NCBI GenBank assembly: GCA_963794995.1
Contig: CAWCFV010000002.1
Span: 186,001-250,000, forward strand
Length of the DNA stretch: 64,000 bases
Source: CAWCFV01 sp963794995
GTDB taxonomy: Bacteria; Actinomycetota; Actinomycetes; JACCUZ01
Direction of reading: 5' to 3'
The notes below the pieces were generated by a model, which was not told the origin of the DNA, searched no databases, and worked only from the letters and a program-made list of their open reading frames with translations. The translations under genes and the position numbers were made by a program. This document shows, piece by piece, positions 10,207 to 18,836 of the stretch (the stretch's first letter is position 1; each line of letters starts with the position of its first letter).

Positions 10207-11129
10207 GCCCGCAGCTCCGACCCGGTCAGCTCCAGGAACACGTCCTCGAGCGAGCGGCGCCCGACGGTCAGGCCGACCGGCATCACGTCACGGTCGGCGC
10301 ACCAGCGGGTCAGGTCCGCCAGCAGCCGGGCGTCGACGTCGCCGTGCAGCACGTAGCGGCCGGGGGACACCTCGTCGACCCGGGTGGCGGCCGGGAGCTC
10401 GCGGGCCAGCGCGGCGACGTCGAGCCCCGGCGGCCCCTCGAAGCGGAGGCTGCCCCCCGCGCCGGCCGCGGTGAGCTCGCCGGGGGAGCCGACGGCGACC
10501 ACCTTGCCGTGGTCGACGACCACGACCTCGTCGGCCAGCCGCTCGGCCTCGTCCATGAAGTGGGTCGTGAGCACCACCGTGACGCCGTCGGCGCGCAGCG
10601 CCTCGACCAGCTCCCAGGTCGCGCGCCGCGCCTGCGGGTCGAGCCCCGCCGTGGGCTCGTCGAGGAAGACCAGCTCCGGCCGCCCGACGACGGCGAGGGC
10701 GAGGGACAGGCGCTGCTGCTGGCCGCCGGACAGCCGCCGGTAGGGCGTCCGGCCGGCCGGCCCGAGCCCGAGCCGCTCCACCAGGCCGGCGACGTCGAGG
10801 GGGTGGGCGTGCAGGGCCGCGACGTGCCGCAGCATCTCCTCGGCCTTGACCCCGGGGTAGATGCCGCCCTGCTGCAGCATCACGCCGACCCGGGGCCGCA
10901 GCGCGCGGGCGTCCCGCCAGGGGTCGAGCCCCAGCACCCGCACCGTGCCGGCGTCCGGGCGGCGGTAGCCCTCGCAGGTCTCCACCGTGGTGGTCTTGCC
11001 GGCGCCGTTCGGCCCGAGGACCGCGGCGATGGTGCCCGCCCGGACGGTGAGCGTGAGCCCGTCGACCGCGGCCGTCCCGTCGTACCGCTTGACGAGGTCG
11101 ACGACCTCGACGGCCGCGGCGGTTCCCAC
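10203..11129 (-). CDS. ABC transporter ATP-binding protein (DrrA-like)
   Basis: Nucleotide-binding subunit, 308 residues, of the exporter formed with the downstream permease. Walker A is GPNGAGKTT, the Q loop lies near VGVMLQQGGIYPG, the signature is RLSGGQQQRLSLALA, and Walker B is ELVFLDEPTAGLDP with a following TTHFMDEAERLAD H loop. The C-terminal 90 residues are the DrrA-type extension ending in LEDVFLELTG. A TAGACT -10 lies six bases before the GTG start, indicating a leaderless transcript divergent from sufR. Confidence 0.93.
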   Translation of the reverse strand: MGTAAAVEVVDLVKRYDGTAAVDGLTLTVRAGTIAAVLGPNGAGKTTTVETCEGYRRPDAGTVRVLGLDPWRDARALRPRVGVMLQQGGIYPGVKAEEMLRHVAALHAHPLDVAGLVERLGLGPAGRTPYRRLSGGQQQRLSLALAVVGRPELVFLDEPTAGLDPQARRATWELVEALRADGVTVVLTTHFMDEAERLADEVVVVDHGKVVAVGSPGELTAAGAGGSLRFEGPPGLDVAALARELPAATRVDEVSPGRYVLHGDVDARLLADLTRWCADRDVMPVGLTVGRRSLEDVFLELTGSELRA

Positions 11130-11135
11130 CCGGCG

Positions 11136-11141
11136 AGTCTA
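11136..11141 (-). promoter_or_regulatory. -10 element of the ABC exporter operon
   Basis: TAGACT on the minus strand, six bases before the GTG start at 11129, consistent with a leaderless promoter divergent from sufR. Confidence 0.5.
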
Positions 11142-11191
11142 GGGAGCAGGGTCCGCCGGGCGTGGTCCCGGCGGCCGCCTGCGCGCCCGAT

Positions 11192-11220
11192 TTGCGAGGG
11201 CCCGGCAATAACGGCACACT
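11192..11220 (+). promoter_or_regulatory. sufR/suf operon promoter
   Basis: A TTGCGA -35-like hexamer (11192-11197), a 17-base spacer and a CACACT -10-like hexamer (11215-11220) lie six bases before the sufR GTG, so the transcript would start at or next to the start codon. Confidence 0.55.
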
Positions 11221-11230
11221 GGTGTTGTGA
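11216..11230 (+). promoter_or_regulatory. Candidate SufR operator ACACT-N5-TGTGA
   Basis: ACACT (11216-11220), five bases, then TGTGA (11226-11230). This matches the imperfect inverted repeat I recall as the SufR site upstream of M. tuberculosis Rv1460. It overlaps both the -10 element and the sufR start codon, so binding would block transcription of the whole operon. Confidence 0.6.
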
Positions 11231-11934
11231 AATCAGGCCTCGAGGACAGGACCCGCGACCGCGTCGCGCGGACCGTGCTGGAGACCGGTCCGACCTCCGC
11301 GGCCGCGCTCGCCGAGCAGCTCGGGCTGACCCCCGCCGCCGTCCGCCGGCACCTCGACGCCCTGCTCGCCGACGGACTGGTCGAGGAGCGCGAGCCGCGG
11401 CGCACCGTCGTGCGCGGCCGGGGCCGCCCGGCCCGCCTGTTCGTGGTGACCGACGCCGGGCGCGACGCGTTCGACCAGGCGTACGACGACCTGGCCGCGA
11501 GCGCGCTGCGCTTCCTCGCCGAGACCGGCGGCCGCGACGCCGTCGGCGCCTTCGCCCGGCAGCGCGTCGCCGAGCTCGAGGCCCGCTACCGGCCGGTCGT
11601 CGACGCGGCCGACCCGGCCGACCGGGTCGAGGCCCTGGCCGGGGCGCTCTCCAGCGACGGGTACGCTGCCGCGACCCGTCCGACCGGGCCCGCTCCCGAG
11701 CGGGCCGGCGAGCAGCCGGTGGGCCAGCAGCTGTGTCAGCACCACTGCCCGGTGGCCCACGTCGCCGAGCAGTTCCCCGAGCTGTGCGAGGCGGAGACCG
11801 AGGTCTTCGCCCGTCTGCTCGGCACCCACGTCCAGCGCCTGGCGACGATCGCCCACGGCGACGGCATCTGCACGACCTTCGTCCCGCGAACCAGCAGGGA
11901 CGCCGAGCACAACCCCACGGAGGAGTCCTCGTGA
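11227..11934 (+). CDS. sufR: SufR-type Fe-S-sensing transcriptional repressor
   Basis: Represses the SUF operon when its own Fe-S cluster is loaded, so cluster assembly is raised under iron or oxidative/nitrosative stress. The 235-residue protein has an N-terminal winged helix-turn-helix (about 15-75, SAAALAEQLGLTPAAVRRHLDAL) and C-terminal cysteines 170, 174, 187 and 215 in LCQHHCPVAH, ELCEAE and GDGICTTF, the likely cluster ligands. It is the first gene of the operon and its stop overlaps the sufB start as GTGA. The GTG start fits the leaderless promoter and lies inside the candidate operator. Confidence 0.93.
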   Translation: MKSGLEDRTRDRVARTVLETGPTSAAALAEQLGLTPAAVRRHLDALLADGLVEEREPRRTVVRGRGRPARLFVVTDAGRDAFDQAYDDLAASALRFLAETGGRDAVGAFARQRVAELEARYRPVVDAADPADRVEALAGALSSDGYAAATRPTGPAPERAGEQPVGQQLCQHHCPVAHVAEQFPELCEAETEVFARLLGTHVQRLATIAHGDGICTTFVPRTSRDAEHNPTEESS

Positions 11935-13352
11935 CCGCCATTCCGGAGACCACGCACGCCGAGGTCGACTCGCTCGGGCGCTACGCGTTCGGCTGGTCCG
12001 ACACGGACACCGCCGGCGCCACCGCCAAGCGCGGCCTGTCCGAGGACGTCGTGCGCAACATCTCGGCGCTCAAGAGCGAGCCGCAGTGGATGCTCGACCT
12101 GCGCCTGAAGGGCCTGCGCCTGTTCGGCAAGAAGCCGATGCCGACCTGGGGCTCGGACCTCTCGGGGATCGACTTCGACAACATCAAGTACTTCGTCCGC
12201 TCCACCGAGAAGCAGGCCACCTCGTGGGACGACCTCCCGGCGGACATCAAGAACACCTACGACCGCCTCGGCATCCCGGAGGCCGAGAAGCAGCGGCTGA
12301 TCGCCGGTGTCGCCGCGCAGTACGAGTCCGAGGTCGTCTACCACCAGATCCGTGAGGACCTGGAGGAGAAGGGCGTCCTGTTCCTCGACACCGACACGGC
12401 GCTGCGCGAGCACGAGGACCTGTTCCGCGAGTACTTCGGCACCGTGATCCCGGTCGGCGACAACAAGTTCGCCGCGCTCAACACCGCCGTGTGGTCGGGC
12501 GGCTCGTTCATCTACGTGCCCCCGGGCGTCAAGGTCGACATCCCGCTGCAGGCCTACTTCCGGATCAACACCGAGAACATGGGCCAGTTCGAGCGGACGC
12601 TGATCATCGCCGACGAGGGCTCCTCGGTGCACTACGTCGAGGGCTGCACGGCCCCGATCTACTCCAGCGACTCGCTGCACTCCGCGGTCGTCGAGATCAT
12701 CGTGAAGAAGGACGCCCACGTCCGCTACACGACCATCCAGAACTGGTCGAACAACGTCTACAACCTGGTGACCAAGCGCACGGCCGTGCAGGCCGGCGGC
12801 CGGATGGAGTGGATCGACGGCAACATCGGCTCCAAGGTCACCATGAAGTACCCCGCCTGCTACCTGCTGGGCGAGCACGCGCAGGGCGAGACCCTGTCGG
12901 TCGCCTTCGCCGGCGAGGGCCAGCACCAGGACGCCGGCGCCAAGATGGTGCACGCCGCGCCGCACACCTCCTCCACGATCATCAGCAAGTCGGTGGCGCG
13001 CGGCGGCGGCCGGACGTCCTACCGCGGTCTGGTGCAGGTGCTCGAGGGCGCGAACGGCTCCCGGTCGACGGTGAAGTGCGATGCGCTGCTCATCGACACG
13101 GTGAGCCGCAGCGACACCTACCCCTACGTCGACGTCCGCGAGGACGACGTGACGATGGGCCACGAGGCGACCGTCTCCAAGGTCAGCGACGACCAGCTCT
13201 TCTACCTGATGAGCCGCGGGCTCACCGAGGACGAGGCGATGGCGATGATCGTGCGCGGCTTCGTCGAGCCGATCGCCAAGGAGCTCCCGATGGAGTACGC
13301 CCTCGAGCTCAACCGACTGATCGAGCTGCAGATGGAAGGAGCCGTCGGCTGA
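11931..13352 (+). CDS. sufB: Fe-S cluster assembly scaffold protein SufB
   Basis: Core scaffold subunit of the SufBC2D complex, on which Fe-S clusters are built in the cytosol. The 473-residue protein has the family core GGSFIYVPPGVKVDIPLQAY, HYVEGCTAP with its conserved Cys, TVKCDALLID and the C-terminal MSRGLTEDEAMAMIVRGF motif. No intein is present, unlike M. tuberculosis SufB. The GTG at 11931 overlaps the sufR stop; a longer upstream extension in frame runs antisense through other genes and is discarded. The sufB stop overlaps the sufD ATG (TGATG). Confidence 0.97.
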   Translation: MTAIPETTHAEVDSLGRYAFGWSDTDTAGATAKRGLSEDVVRNISALKSEPQWMLDLRLKGLRLFGKKPMPTWGSDLSGIDFDNIKYFVRSTEKQATSWDDLPADIKNTYDRLGIPEAEKQRLIAGVAAQYESEVVYHQIREDLEEKGVLFLDTDTALREHEDLFREYFGTVIPVGDNKFAALNTAVWSGGSFIYVPPGVKVDIPLQAYFRINTENMGQFERTLIIADEGSSVHYVEGCTAPIYSSDSLHSAVVEIIVKKDAHVRYTTIQNWSNNVYNLVTKRTAVQAGGRMEWIDGNIGSKVTMKYPACYLLGEHAQGETLSVAFAGEGQHQDAGAKMVHAAPHTSSTIISKSVARGGGRTSYRGLVQVLEGANGSRSTVKCDALLIDTVSRSDTYPYVDVREDDVTMGHEATVSKVSDDQLFYLMSRGLTEDEAMAMIVRGFVEPIAKELPMEYALELNRLIELQMEGAVG

Positions 13353-14554
13353 TGACGGCAGCGTCAGAGATCCTCTCCCCGGCGACGGGTGGGTTCAGCG
13401 GCAAGCCGCACGCGCACGGTGCCACACCGGTCCCCGGTGACAGCCGTGGCGAGCGGCGCCGCTCCTTCGAGCCCGCCGACTTCGCCGTGCCCGTGGGGCG
13501 CGAGGAGGAGTGGCGGTTCACCCCGCTGCACCGCCTGCGGCACCTGCACGACGACGCCGTGAACGGCGACGGCGGCGTCACGGTCACCGTCGACGCCGCG
13601 CCCGAGGTCGAGGTCGAGGTGGTCGCACGCGACGACGCCCGCCTCGGCAAGGCCGGCGTACCCGCCGACCGGGTTGCGGCCCGCGCGTGGACCGGCTTCG
13701 AGAAGGCCACCGTCGTCACCGTGCCCCGCGACGCCGTGGTCACCACGCCGACCGTCGTCACGGTCAGCGGCCAGGGCGTCGACAAGGGTGCGGCCTACGG
13801 CCACCTGCTCGTCGACGTCAAGCAGCACGCGCAGGCGGTCGTGGTCCTCGACCACGTCGGCAGCGCGACCTACGCCGACAACGTCGAGTTCGTCGTCGGT
13901 GACGGCGCCCGCCTGACCGTGGTCGTGATCGACGACTGGGCCGACGACGCCGTGCACGTGGCCCAGCACTCGGTGAGCACCGGCCGCGACGCCACCTTCA
14001 AGAGCATCGTCATCAGCTTCGGCGGCGACCTGGTGCGGGTGGCCTCCGAGGCGCGCTTCACGGCTCCCGGCGGCGACGTCGAGATGCTCGGCGTCTACTT
14101 CGCCGACGCCGACCAGCACCTCGAGCACCGGCTGTTCATCGACCACGCCGTGCCGCACTGCAAGTCCAACGTGGTCTACAAGGGCGCGCTGCAGGGCGAG
14201 GAGGCGCACACCGTCTGGATCGGTGACGTGCTGATCCGCGCCGAGGCCGAGGGCACCGAGACCTTCGAGCTCAACCGCAACCTCGTCCTCACCGACGGCG
14301 CCCGGGCCGACTCGGTGCCCAACCTCGAGATCGAGACCGGCGAGATCGTCGGCGCGGGCCACGCCAGCGCCACCGGCCGGTTCGACGACGAGGCGCTGTT
14401 CTACCTGCAGTCGCGCGGCATCCCGGCCGACGAGGCCCGTCGTCTGGTGGTGCGCGGCTTCTTCGCCGACGTCATCGGCCAGATCGGGATCCGCGAGGTG
14501 CAGGAGCGCCTGATGGCGCGCGTCGAGGCCGAGCTCGAGGGCGCGGTGCTCTGA
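13352..14554 (+). CDS. sufD: Fe-S cluster assembly protein SufD
   Basis: SufB paralogue that pairs with it in the SufBC2D scaffold and is needed for iron delivery. The 400-residue protein has a divergent N-terminal region (VGREEEWRFTPLHRL) and the conserved C-terminal beta-helix ending: HCKSNVVYKGAL, GAGHASATGRFDDEALFYLQSRG and ARRLVVRGFFADVI. The ATG overlaps the sufB stop codon. It is followed after two bases by the Rieske ferredoxin gene. Confidence 0.95.
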   Translation: MTAASEILSPATGGFSGKPHAHGATPVPGDSRGERRRSFEPADFAVPVGREEEWRFTPLHRLRHLHDDAVNGDGGVTVTVDAAPEVEVEVVARDDARLGKAGVPADRVAARAWTGFEKATVVTVPRDAVVTTPTVVTVSGQGVDKGAAYGHLLVDVKQHAQAVVVLDHVGSATYADNVEFVVGDGARLTVVVIDDWADDAVHVAQHSVSTGRDATFKSIVISFGGDLVRVASEARFTAPGGDVEMLGVYFADADQHLEHRLFIDHAVPHCKSNVVYKGALQGEEAHTVWIGDVLIRAEAEGTETFELNRNLVLTDGARADSVPNLEIETGEIVGAGHASATGRFDDEALFYLQSRGIPADEARRLVVRGFFADVIGQIGIREVQERLMARVEAELEGAVL

Positions 14555-14556
14555 CC

Positions 14557-14877
14557 ATGCCCGAGTTCCAGCGCGCCTGCGCTGTCGACGACGTGGCCGA
14601 CGGCGGCGCGGTCCGGGTCGAGGTCGGCGGTGTCCCCGTCGCCGTGGTCCGCAGCGACGGCGAGGTCTACGCCATCCACGACGTGTGCTCCCACGCCAAC
14701 GTCGCCCTGTCCGAGGGCGAGGTCGAGGACCAGACGATCGAGTGCTGGCTGCACGGGTCGCGGTTCGACCTCGTCACCGGCCGGCCCACCGGTCTGCCGG
14801 CCACCCAGCCCGTACCCGTGTACCCCGTGAAGATCGACGGCGACGACGTGCTCGTCTCCGTCACGAAGGAGAACTGA
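14557..14877 (+). CDS. Rieske [2Fe-2S] ferredoxin-like protein
   Basis: Small (106 residues) Rieske-type protein of the non-heme dioxygenase ferredoxin class, with the cluster ligands in CSH (about residues 46-48) and CWLH (about 64-67) and the GRPTGLPATQPVPVYPV loop that follows. It probably serves as an electron carrier or cluster donor for SUF assembly; its exact partner is unknown. It lies inside the suf operon between sufD and sufC, two and three bases from its neighbours. Such an insertion recurs in actinobacterial suf operons. Confidence 0.9.
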   Translation: MPEFQRACAVDDVADGGAVRVEVGGVPVAVVRSDGEVYAIHDVCSHANVALSEGEVEDQTIECWLHGSRFDLVTGRPTGLPATQPVPVYPVKIDGDDVLVSVTKEN

Positions 14878-14880
14878 CTC

Positions 14881-15645
14881 GTGAGCACCCTGGAGATCCG
14901 CGACCTGCACGTCACGGTCGACGCCGAGGGAGGTCCGCGCGAGATCCTGCGCGGCGTCGACCTCACGGTGAAGGCGGGCGAGACGCACGCGATCATGGGG
15001 CCCAACGGCTCCGGCAAGTCGACGCTCGCCTACTCGATCGCCGGCCACCCCAAGTACACCGTGACCGGGGGAACCGTGACCCTCGACGGCGCCGACGTGC
15101 TCGCCATGAGCGTCGACGAGCGGGCCCGCGCCGGTCTCTTCCTCGCGATGCAGTACCCGGTCGAGGTGCCCGGCGTCTCGGTGTCGAACTTCCTGCGCAG
15201 CGCCAAGACGGCCATCGACGGGGAGGCACCGAAGCTGCGGACCTGGGTCAAGGAGGTCCGCGAGGCGATGGAGCGGCTCTCCGTCGACTCGTCGTTCGCC
15301 GAGCGCAGCGTCAACGAGGGCTTCTCCGGCGGGGAGAAGAAGCGCCACGAGATCCTGCAGCTCGAGCTGCTGCAGCCGAAGATCGCGGTTCTCGACGAGA
15401 CCGACTCGGGTCTGGACATCGACGCGCTCAAGGTGGTCTCCGAGGGCGTCAACCGGGTCCGCGAGGGTGGCGAGACCGGCGTCCTGCTGATCACCCACTA
15501 CACGCGGATCCTGCGCTACATCCAGCCCGACTTCGTGCACGTCTTCGTCGCCGGGCGGATCGTCGAGGAGGGCGGCCGCGAGCTCGCCGACACCCTCGAG
15601 GCCGAGGGGTACGAGAAGTTCCTCACCGCGAGCGCCACGGCATGA
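14881..15645 (+). CDS. sufC: Fe-S cluster assembly ATPase SufC
   Basis: ABC-type ATPase of the SufBC2D scaffold, 254 residues, soluble and not a transporter. Walker A is GPNGSGKST, the SufC-typical LAMQYPVEVPGVSV follows, the signature is FSGGEKKRHEILQL, and Walker B is IAVLDETDSGLDIDAL, with the H loop in LLITHYTRIL. GTG start three bases after the Rieske stop; its stop overlaps the sufS start (ATGA). Confidence 0.97.
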   Translation: MSTLEIRDLHVTVDAEGGPREILRGVDLTVKAGETHAIMGPNGSGKSTLAYSIAGHPKYTVTGGTVTLDGADVLAMSVDERARAGLFLAMQYPVEVPGVSVSNFLRSAKTAIDGEAPKLRTWVKEVREAMERLSVDSSFAERSVNEGFSGGEKKRHEILQLELLQPKIAVLDETDSGLDIDALKVVSEGVNRVREGGETGVLLITHYTRILRYIQPDFVHVFVAGRIVEEGGRELADTLEAEGYEKFLTASATA

Positions 15646-16916
15646 GCCGGCTCGCCAGCCCCCTCGACGTCGAGAAGGTCCGCAAGGACTTCCCGGCGCT
15701 CGAGCGGCTGGTCCACGGGGACAGGCCGCTGGTCTACCTGGACAACGCCGCGACCTCCCAGAAGCCGCGGCAGGTGCTCGACGCGCTCGACGACTACTAC
15801 GCGCGGCACAACGCCAACGTCCACCGCGGCATTCACGTGCTGGCCGAGGAGGCGACGGCCCTCTACGAGGGGGCGCGCGACAAGGTGGCGCGCTTCGTCA
15901 ACGCCGCTGACCGGTCCGAGGTCGTGTTCACCAAGAACTCCACCGAGGCGCTGAACCTCGCGGCCAACGTCATCGCCTGGGCCGACCGTGGCCAGGGCGG
16001 ACGCGGTCTCGGCCCGGGCGACGAGGTCGTCATCACCGAGATGGAGCACCACTCCAACATCGTCCCGTGGCAGATGGTCACCCAGCGGTCCGGCGCGACG
16101 CTGAGGTGGTTCGGGCTGACCGACGAGGGCCGCCTCGACCTGTCCGACATCGACGCGGTCATCACCGAGCGCACCAAGGTCGTGTCGTTCGTCCTCGTCT
16201 CCAACATCCTCGGCACGGTCAACCCGCCCGAGGAGCTGGTCCGCCGGGCCCACGAGGTGGGTGCGCTCGTCGTGGTCGACGCCTCGCAGGCCGCACCGCA
16301 CATGCCGCTGGACGTGCAGGCGCTCGGCGCCGACCTGGTGGCCTTCACGGGGCACAAGATGTGCGGCCCGACCGGCATCGGGGTCCTGTGGGGCCGCCGC
16401 GAGCTGCTCGAGGAGCTCCCGCCCTTCCTCGGGGGTGGCGAGATGATCGAGATGGTCACCATGACCTCGTCGACCTACGCCGGGCTCCCGCACAAGTTCG
16501 AGGCCGGCACGCCGCCCATCGCGCAGGCCGTCGGCCTGGGCGCGGCGATCGACTACCTGACCGCTCTCGGCATGGACGCGGTCCACGCCCACGAGCAGCA
16601 GATCACGGCGTACGCCCTGGACCGGCTCCAGCAGGTCGACGGGCTGCGGATCATCGGCCCGTCCACGCCGGAGGCGCGCGGTGCCGCGGTGTCGTTCGCC
16701 CTCGGGGACCTGCACCCGCACGACGTCGGGCAGGTGCTCGACGAGCTGGGCATCGCCGTGCGGGTCGGCCACCACTGCGCGCGGCCGGTGTGCCAGCGCT
16801 TCGGCGTGCCGGCGACGACCCGGGCGTCGTTCTACCTCTACTCCACCGAGGCCGAGGTCGACGCGCTCGTCGCCGGGCTCGAGCACGTCCAGCGCTTCTT
16901 CGGCGGGGCGCGATGA
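15642..16916 (+). CDS. sufS: Cysteine desulfurase SufS
   Basis: PLP-dependent class V enzyme that takes sulfur from cysteine as a persulfide for Fe-S assembly and hands it to SufU. The 424-residue protein shows YLDNAATSQKP, the HHSNIVPWQ histidine pair, the PLP lysine (about residue 239) in FTGHKMCGPTG, and the persulfide cysteine (about residue 379) in VGHHCARPVCQRF. The ATG overlaps the sufC stop; ATGA coupling to sufU at its end. Confidence 0.97.
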   Translation: MSRLASPLDVEKVRKDFPALERLVHGDRPLVYLDNAATSQKPRQVLDALDDYYARHNANVHRGIHVLAEEATALYEGARDKVARFVNAADRSEVVFTKNSTEALNLAANVIAWADRGQGGRGLGPGDEVVITEMEHHSNIVPWQMVTQRSGATLRWFGLTDEGRLDLSDIDAVITERTKVVSFVLVSNILGTVNPPEELVRRAHEVGALVVVDASQAAPHMPLDVQALGADLVAFTGHKMCGPTGIGVLWGRRELLEELPPFLGGGEMIEMVTMTSSTYAGLPHKFEAGTPPIAQAVGLGAAIDYLTALGMDAVHAHEQQITAYALDRLQQVDGLRIIGPSTPEARGAAVSFALGDLHPHDVGQVLDELGIAVRVGHHCARPVCQRFGVPATTRASFYLYSTEAEVDALVAGLEHVQRFFGGAR

Positions 16917-17407
16917 ACCTCGAGTCGATGTACCAGGAGATCATCCTGGACCACTACCGCTCCCCGCACGGCAAGGGCCTGCGGGACCCGTTCGACGCCG
17001 AGGTCCACCACGTCAACCCCACCTGCGGCGACGAGGTGACGCTGCGGGTGCTGATGTCCGACGACGGGCGCACGGTGCGCGACGTCTCGTACGACTCGAT
17101 GGGTTGCTCGATCTCGCAGGCGTCGGTGTCGGTGATGACCGACCTGGTGGTGGGCAAGGAGCTCGACGAGGCGACCAGGGCCTACGACGCGTTCCTCGCC
17201 CTGATGCGCACCAAGGGCGACACCGGGGCCGTGATCGAGGCCGACGAGGAGGTCCTCGAGGACGCGGTGGCGTTCGAGGGTGTCTCGAAGTACCCGGCGC
17301 GCATCAAGTGCGCGCTGCTGGGCTGGATGGCCTGGAAGGACGCGACCGCCCAGTCGATCGCGCTGCACGGCACGCATGACGGACGTACGACGGAGGAGAG
17401 CGCATGA
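16913..17407 (+). CDS. sufU: SufU sulfur-transfer protein (NifU/IscU family)
   Basis: Zinc-bound sulfur acceptor for SufS in Gram-positive SUF systems, 164 residues. The three conserved cysteines are in NPTCGDEVTL, SMGCSISQAS and ARIKCALLGW. The insertion between the second and third cysteines and the N-terminal YQEIILDHYRSP are typical of SufU rather than scaffold IscU. The ATG overlaps the sufS stop and the stop overlaps the next start. Confidence 0.95.
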   Translation: MNLESMYQEIILDHYRSPHGKGLRDPFDAEVHHVNPTCGDEVTLRVLMSDDGRTVRDVSYDSMGCSISQASVSVMTDLVVGKELDEATRAYDAFLALMRTKGDTGAVIEADEEVLEDAVAFEGVSKYPARIKCALLGWMAWKDATAQSIALHGTHDGRTTEESA

Positions 17408-17760
17408 GCGAGACCGCGACCGACCCCACCCCGGGCGGCGGCGGCCCGGCCGTCGCGACGGTCGAGGACGTCGAGGAGGCCATGCGCGACGTGGTCGACC
17501 CCGAGCTGGGCATCAACGTCGTCGACCTCGGGCTGGTGTACGGCGTCCACGTCGACGACGCCAACGTCGTCACGCTGGACATGACGCTGACCTCGGCCGC
17601 CTGCCCGCTGACCGACGTCATCGAGGACCAGACCCACAGCGCGCTGGCGCCCCTGGCGAAGGAGGCCCGGATCAACTGGGTGTGGATGCCGCCGTGGGGT
17701 CCGGACAAGATCACCGACGAGGGTCGCGAGCAGCTGCGCGCCCTCGGCTTCAACGTCTGA
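17404..17760 (+). CDS. sufT: SufT-like MIP18/DUF59 metal-sulfur cluster assembly factor
   Basis: Last gene of the suf operon: a 118-residue DUF59 (MIP18 family) protein thought to help in Fe-S cluster maturation or delivery. A 20-residue acidic/Gly tail precedes the domain; key motifs are DVVDPELGINVVDLGLVY and the conserved cysteine in LTSAACPLTDVIE, then INWVWMPPWGPDKITDEGR. The ATG overlaps the sufU stop. It corresponds in position to M. tuberculosis Rv1466. A strong hairpin follows 73 bases later. Confidence 0.9.
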   Translation: MSETATDPTPGGGGPAVATVEDVEEAMRDVVDPELGINVVDLGLVYGVHVDDANVVTLDMTLTSAACPLTDVIEDQTHSALAPLAKEARINWVWMPPWGPDKITDEGREQLRALGFNV

Positions 17761-17833
17761 CCCGACGCGCCACTGCACGTACGCCGGACGCGGCGTAGCG
17801 CCGCCGCACGCGGTGAGCTCACCACGTTCGGCT

Positions 17834-17863
17834 CCGGTTGATCACGTGGACGTGATCAACCGG
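17834..17863. terminator. Strong hairpin between convergent suf operon and metallopeptidase gene
   Basis: Perfect inverted repeat of 14 bases on each side of two central bases (arm CCGGTTGATCACGT), or a 12-bp stem with a six-base loop. It lies between two genes that point at each other, so it probably terminates transcription from both sides. No U-tract follows on the plus strand, as is common in high-GC actinobacteria. Confidence 0.75.
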
Positions 17864-17891
17864 TGGGGGGTGGGGGTGTGGGGGCGGTGGG

Positions 17892-18785
17892 TCAGGGGCT
17901 GCGGAAGGTGTCGCAGGCGTTGACGTCGCCGCTGGTCCGGCCGGTGGTGAACCAGCGCTTGCGGTCCTCGGCCGAGCCGTGGGTCCAGGCCTCGGGGTCG
18001 ACCCGGCCCTGGGTCTGCTCCTGGATCCGGTCGTCGCCGACGGCCGCGGCCGCGTCCTGGGCCTGCTGCACCTCGGCGTCGCCGACCGACACGTTGCCCG
18101 CCTCGTCGGCCAGGGTGCTCCACACCCCGGCGTAGCAGTCGGCCTGCAGCTCCATCGCGACCGAGAGCTCGTTGGCCCGGCCGGGCTCGGACTGCTGCGC
18201 GGCGCGGACCTTGCGCTCGGTGCCGAACAGCGTCTGCAGATGGTGCCCGGCCTCGTGCGCCAGGATGTACGCCTGCGCGTAGCGGCCCTCGGCGCCGAAC
18301 TGCTGCTGGAGCTGGTCGAGGAAGCCGATGTCGATGAAGATGCTCTGGTCCGGCGGGCAGTAGAACGGGCCGACCTGCGAGGAGGCCTGGCCGCACCCGG
18401 TCGACACACCCTGGGTGAAGAAGACCAGACCGGGCTGGTCGTAGGTCTCGCCCGCGCGGGCGAACTCGTCGGTCCAGACCTCGTTGATCTCGTTGTAGAC
18501 CTTCACCAGGAAGCAGTCGGCGTCACGGTCGATGGCACCGGTCTCGTTGCACCGGGTCTCGAGGTCGCCGGTGCCTGCGCCCTCGCCCTGCACCGAGCCG
18601 TCCTGCGGGACCAGGCCGGTCGTGCCGACGTCGCCCCCGCCGAGCACGGACACCAGGACGTAGAGGATCAGGCCGACGACGCCGAGACCACCGCCGCCGA
18701 TCGCCACCGGGCCGCCGATGCCCCGGCCGCGGCGGTCGGAGACGCCGCGGGTGCTCACCCGCTGGTCGTCGAAGTCGATGCCCAT
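17892..18785 (-). CDS. YpfJ-type neutral zinc metallopeptidase
   Basis: Membrane-anchored zinc peptidase of the putative neutral zinc metallopeptidase (YpfJ) family, 297 residues. A Gly/Arg-rich cytoplasmic start is followed by one membrane helix (LGVVGLILYVLVSVL, about residues 34-50). The zinc motif is HEAGHH in YILAHEAGHHLQTL, with a third ligand region in SVAMELQADCYAGVW. Paired cysteines (TRCNETG, DADCFLV, STGCGQ, FYCPPD, NACDTF) fit an extracytoplasmic location. The ATG has an AGAGGGG site upstream. The substrate is unknown. Confidence 0.88.
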   Translation of the reverse strand: MGIDFDDQRVSTRGVSDRRGRGIGGPVAIGGGGLGVVGLILYVLVSVLGGGDVGTTGLVPQDGSVQGEGAGTGDLETRCNETGAIDRDADCFLVKVYNEINEVWTDEFARAGETYDQPGLVFFTQGVSTGCGQASSQVGPFYCPPDQSIFIDIGFLDQLQQQFGAEGRYAQAYILAHEAGHHLQTLFGTERKVRAAQQSEPGRANELSVAMELQADCYAGVWSTLADEAGNVSVGDAEVQQAQDAAAAVGDDRIQEQTQGRVDPEAWTHGSAEDRKRWFTTGRTSGDVNACDTFRSP

Positions 18786-18823
18786 GAGCCCCTCTGCCCG
18801 GTCGGCGCCATGCGTGGCGCGGG

Positions 18824-18829
18824 TAGACT
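18824..18829 (+). promoter_or_regulatory. -10 element upstream of the ABC-F leader ORF
   Basis: TAGACT ends seven bases before an ATG at 18837, the spacing of a leaderless transcript. A convincing -35 was not seen. Confidence 0.45.
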
Positions 18830-18836
18830 ACGGCCC

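Noticed and set aside
11931..13352. Possible intein in SufB as in M. tuberculosis
   Set aside because: The product is 473 residues and continuous through the motifs; no splicing-domain blocks are present.
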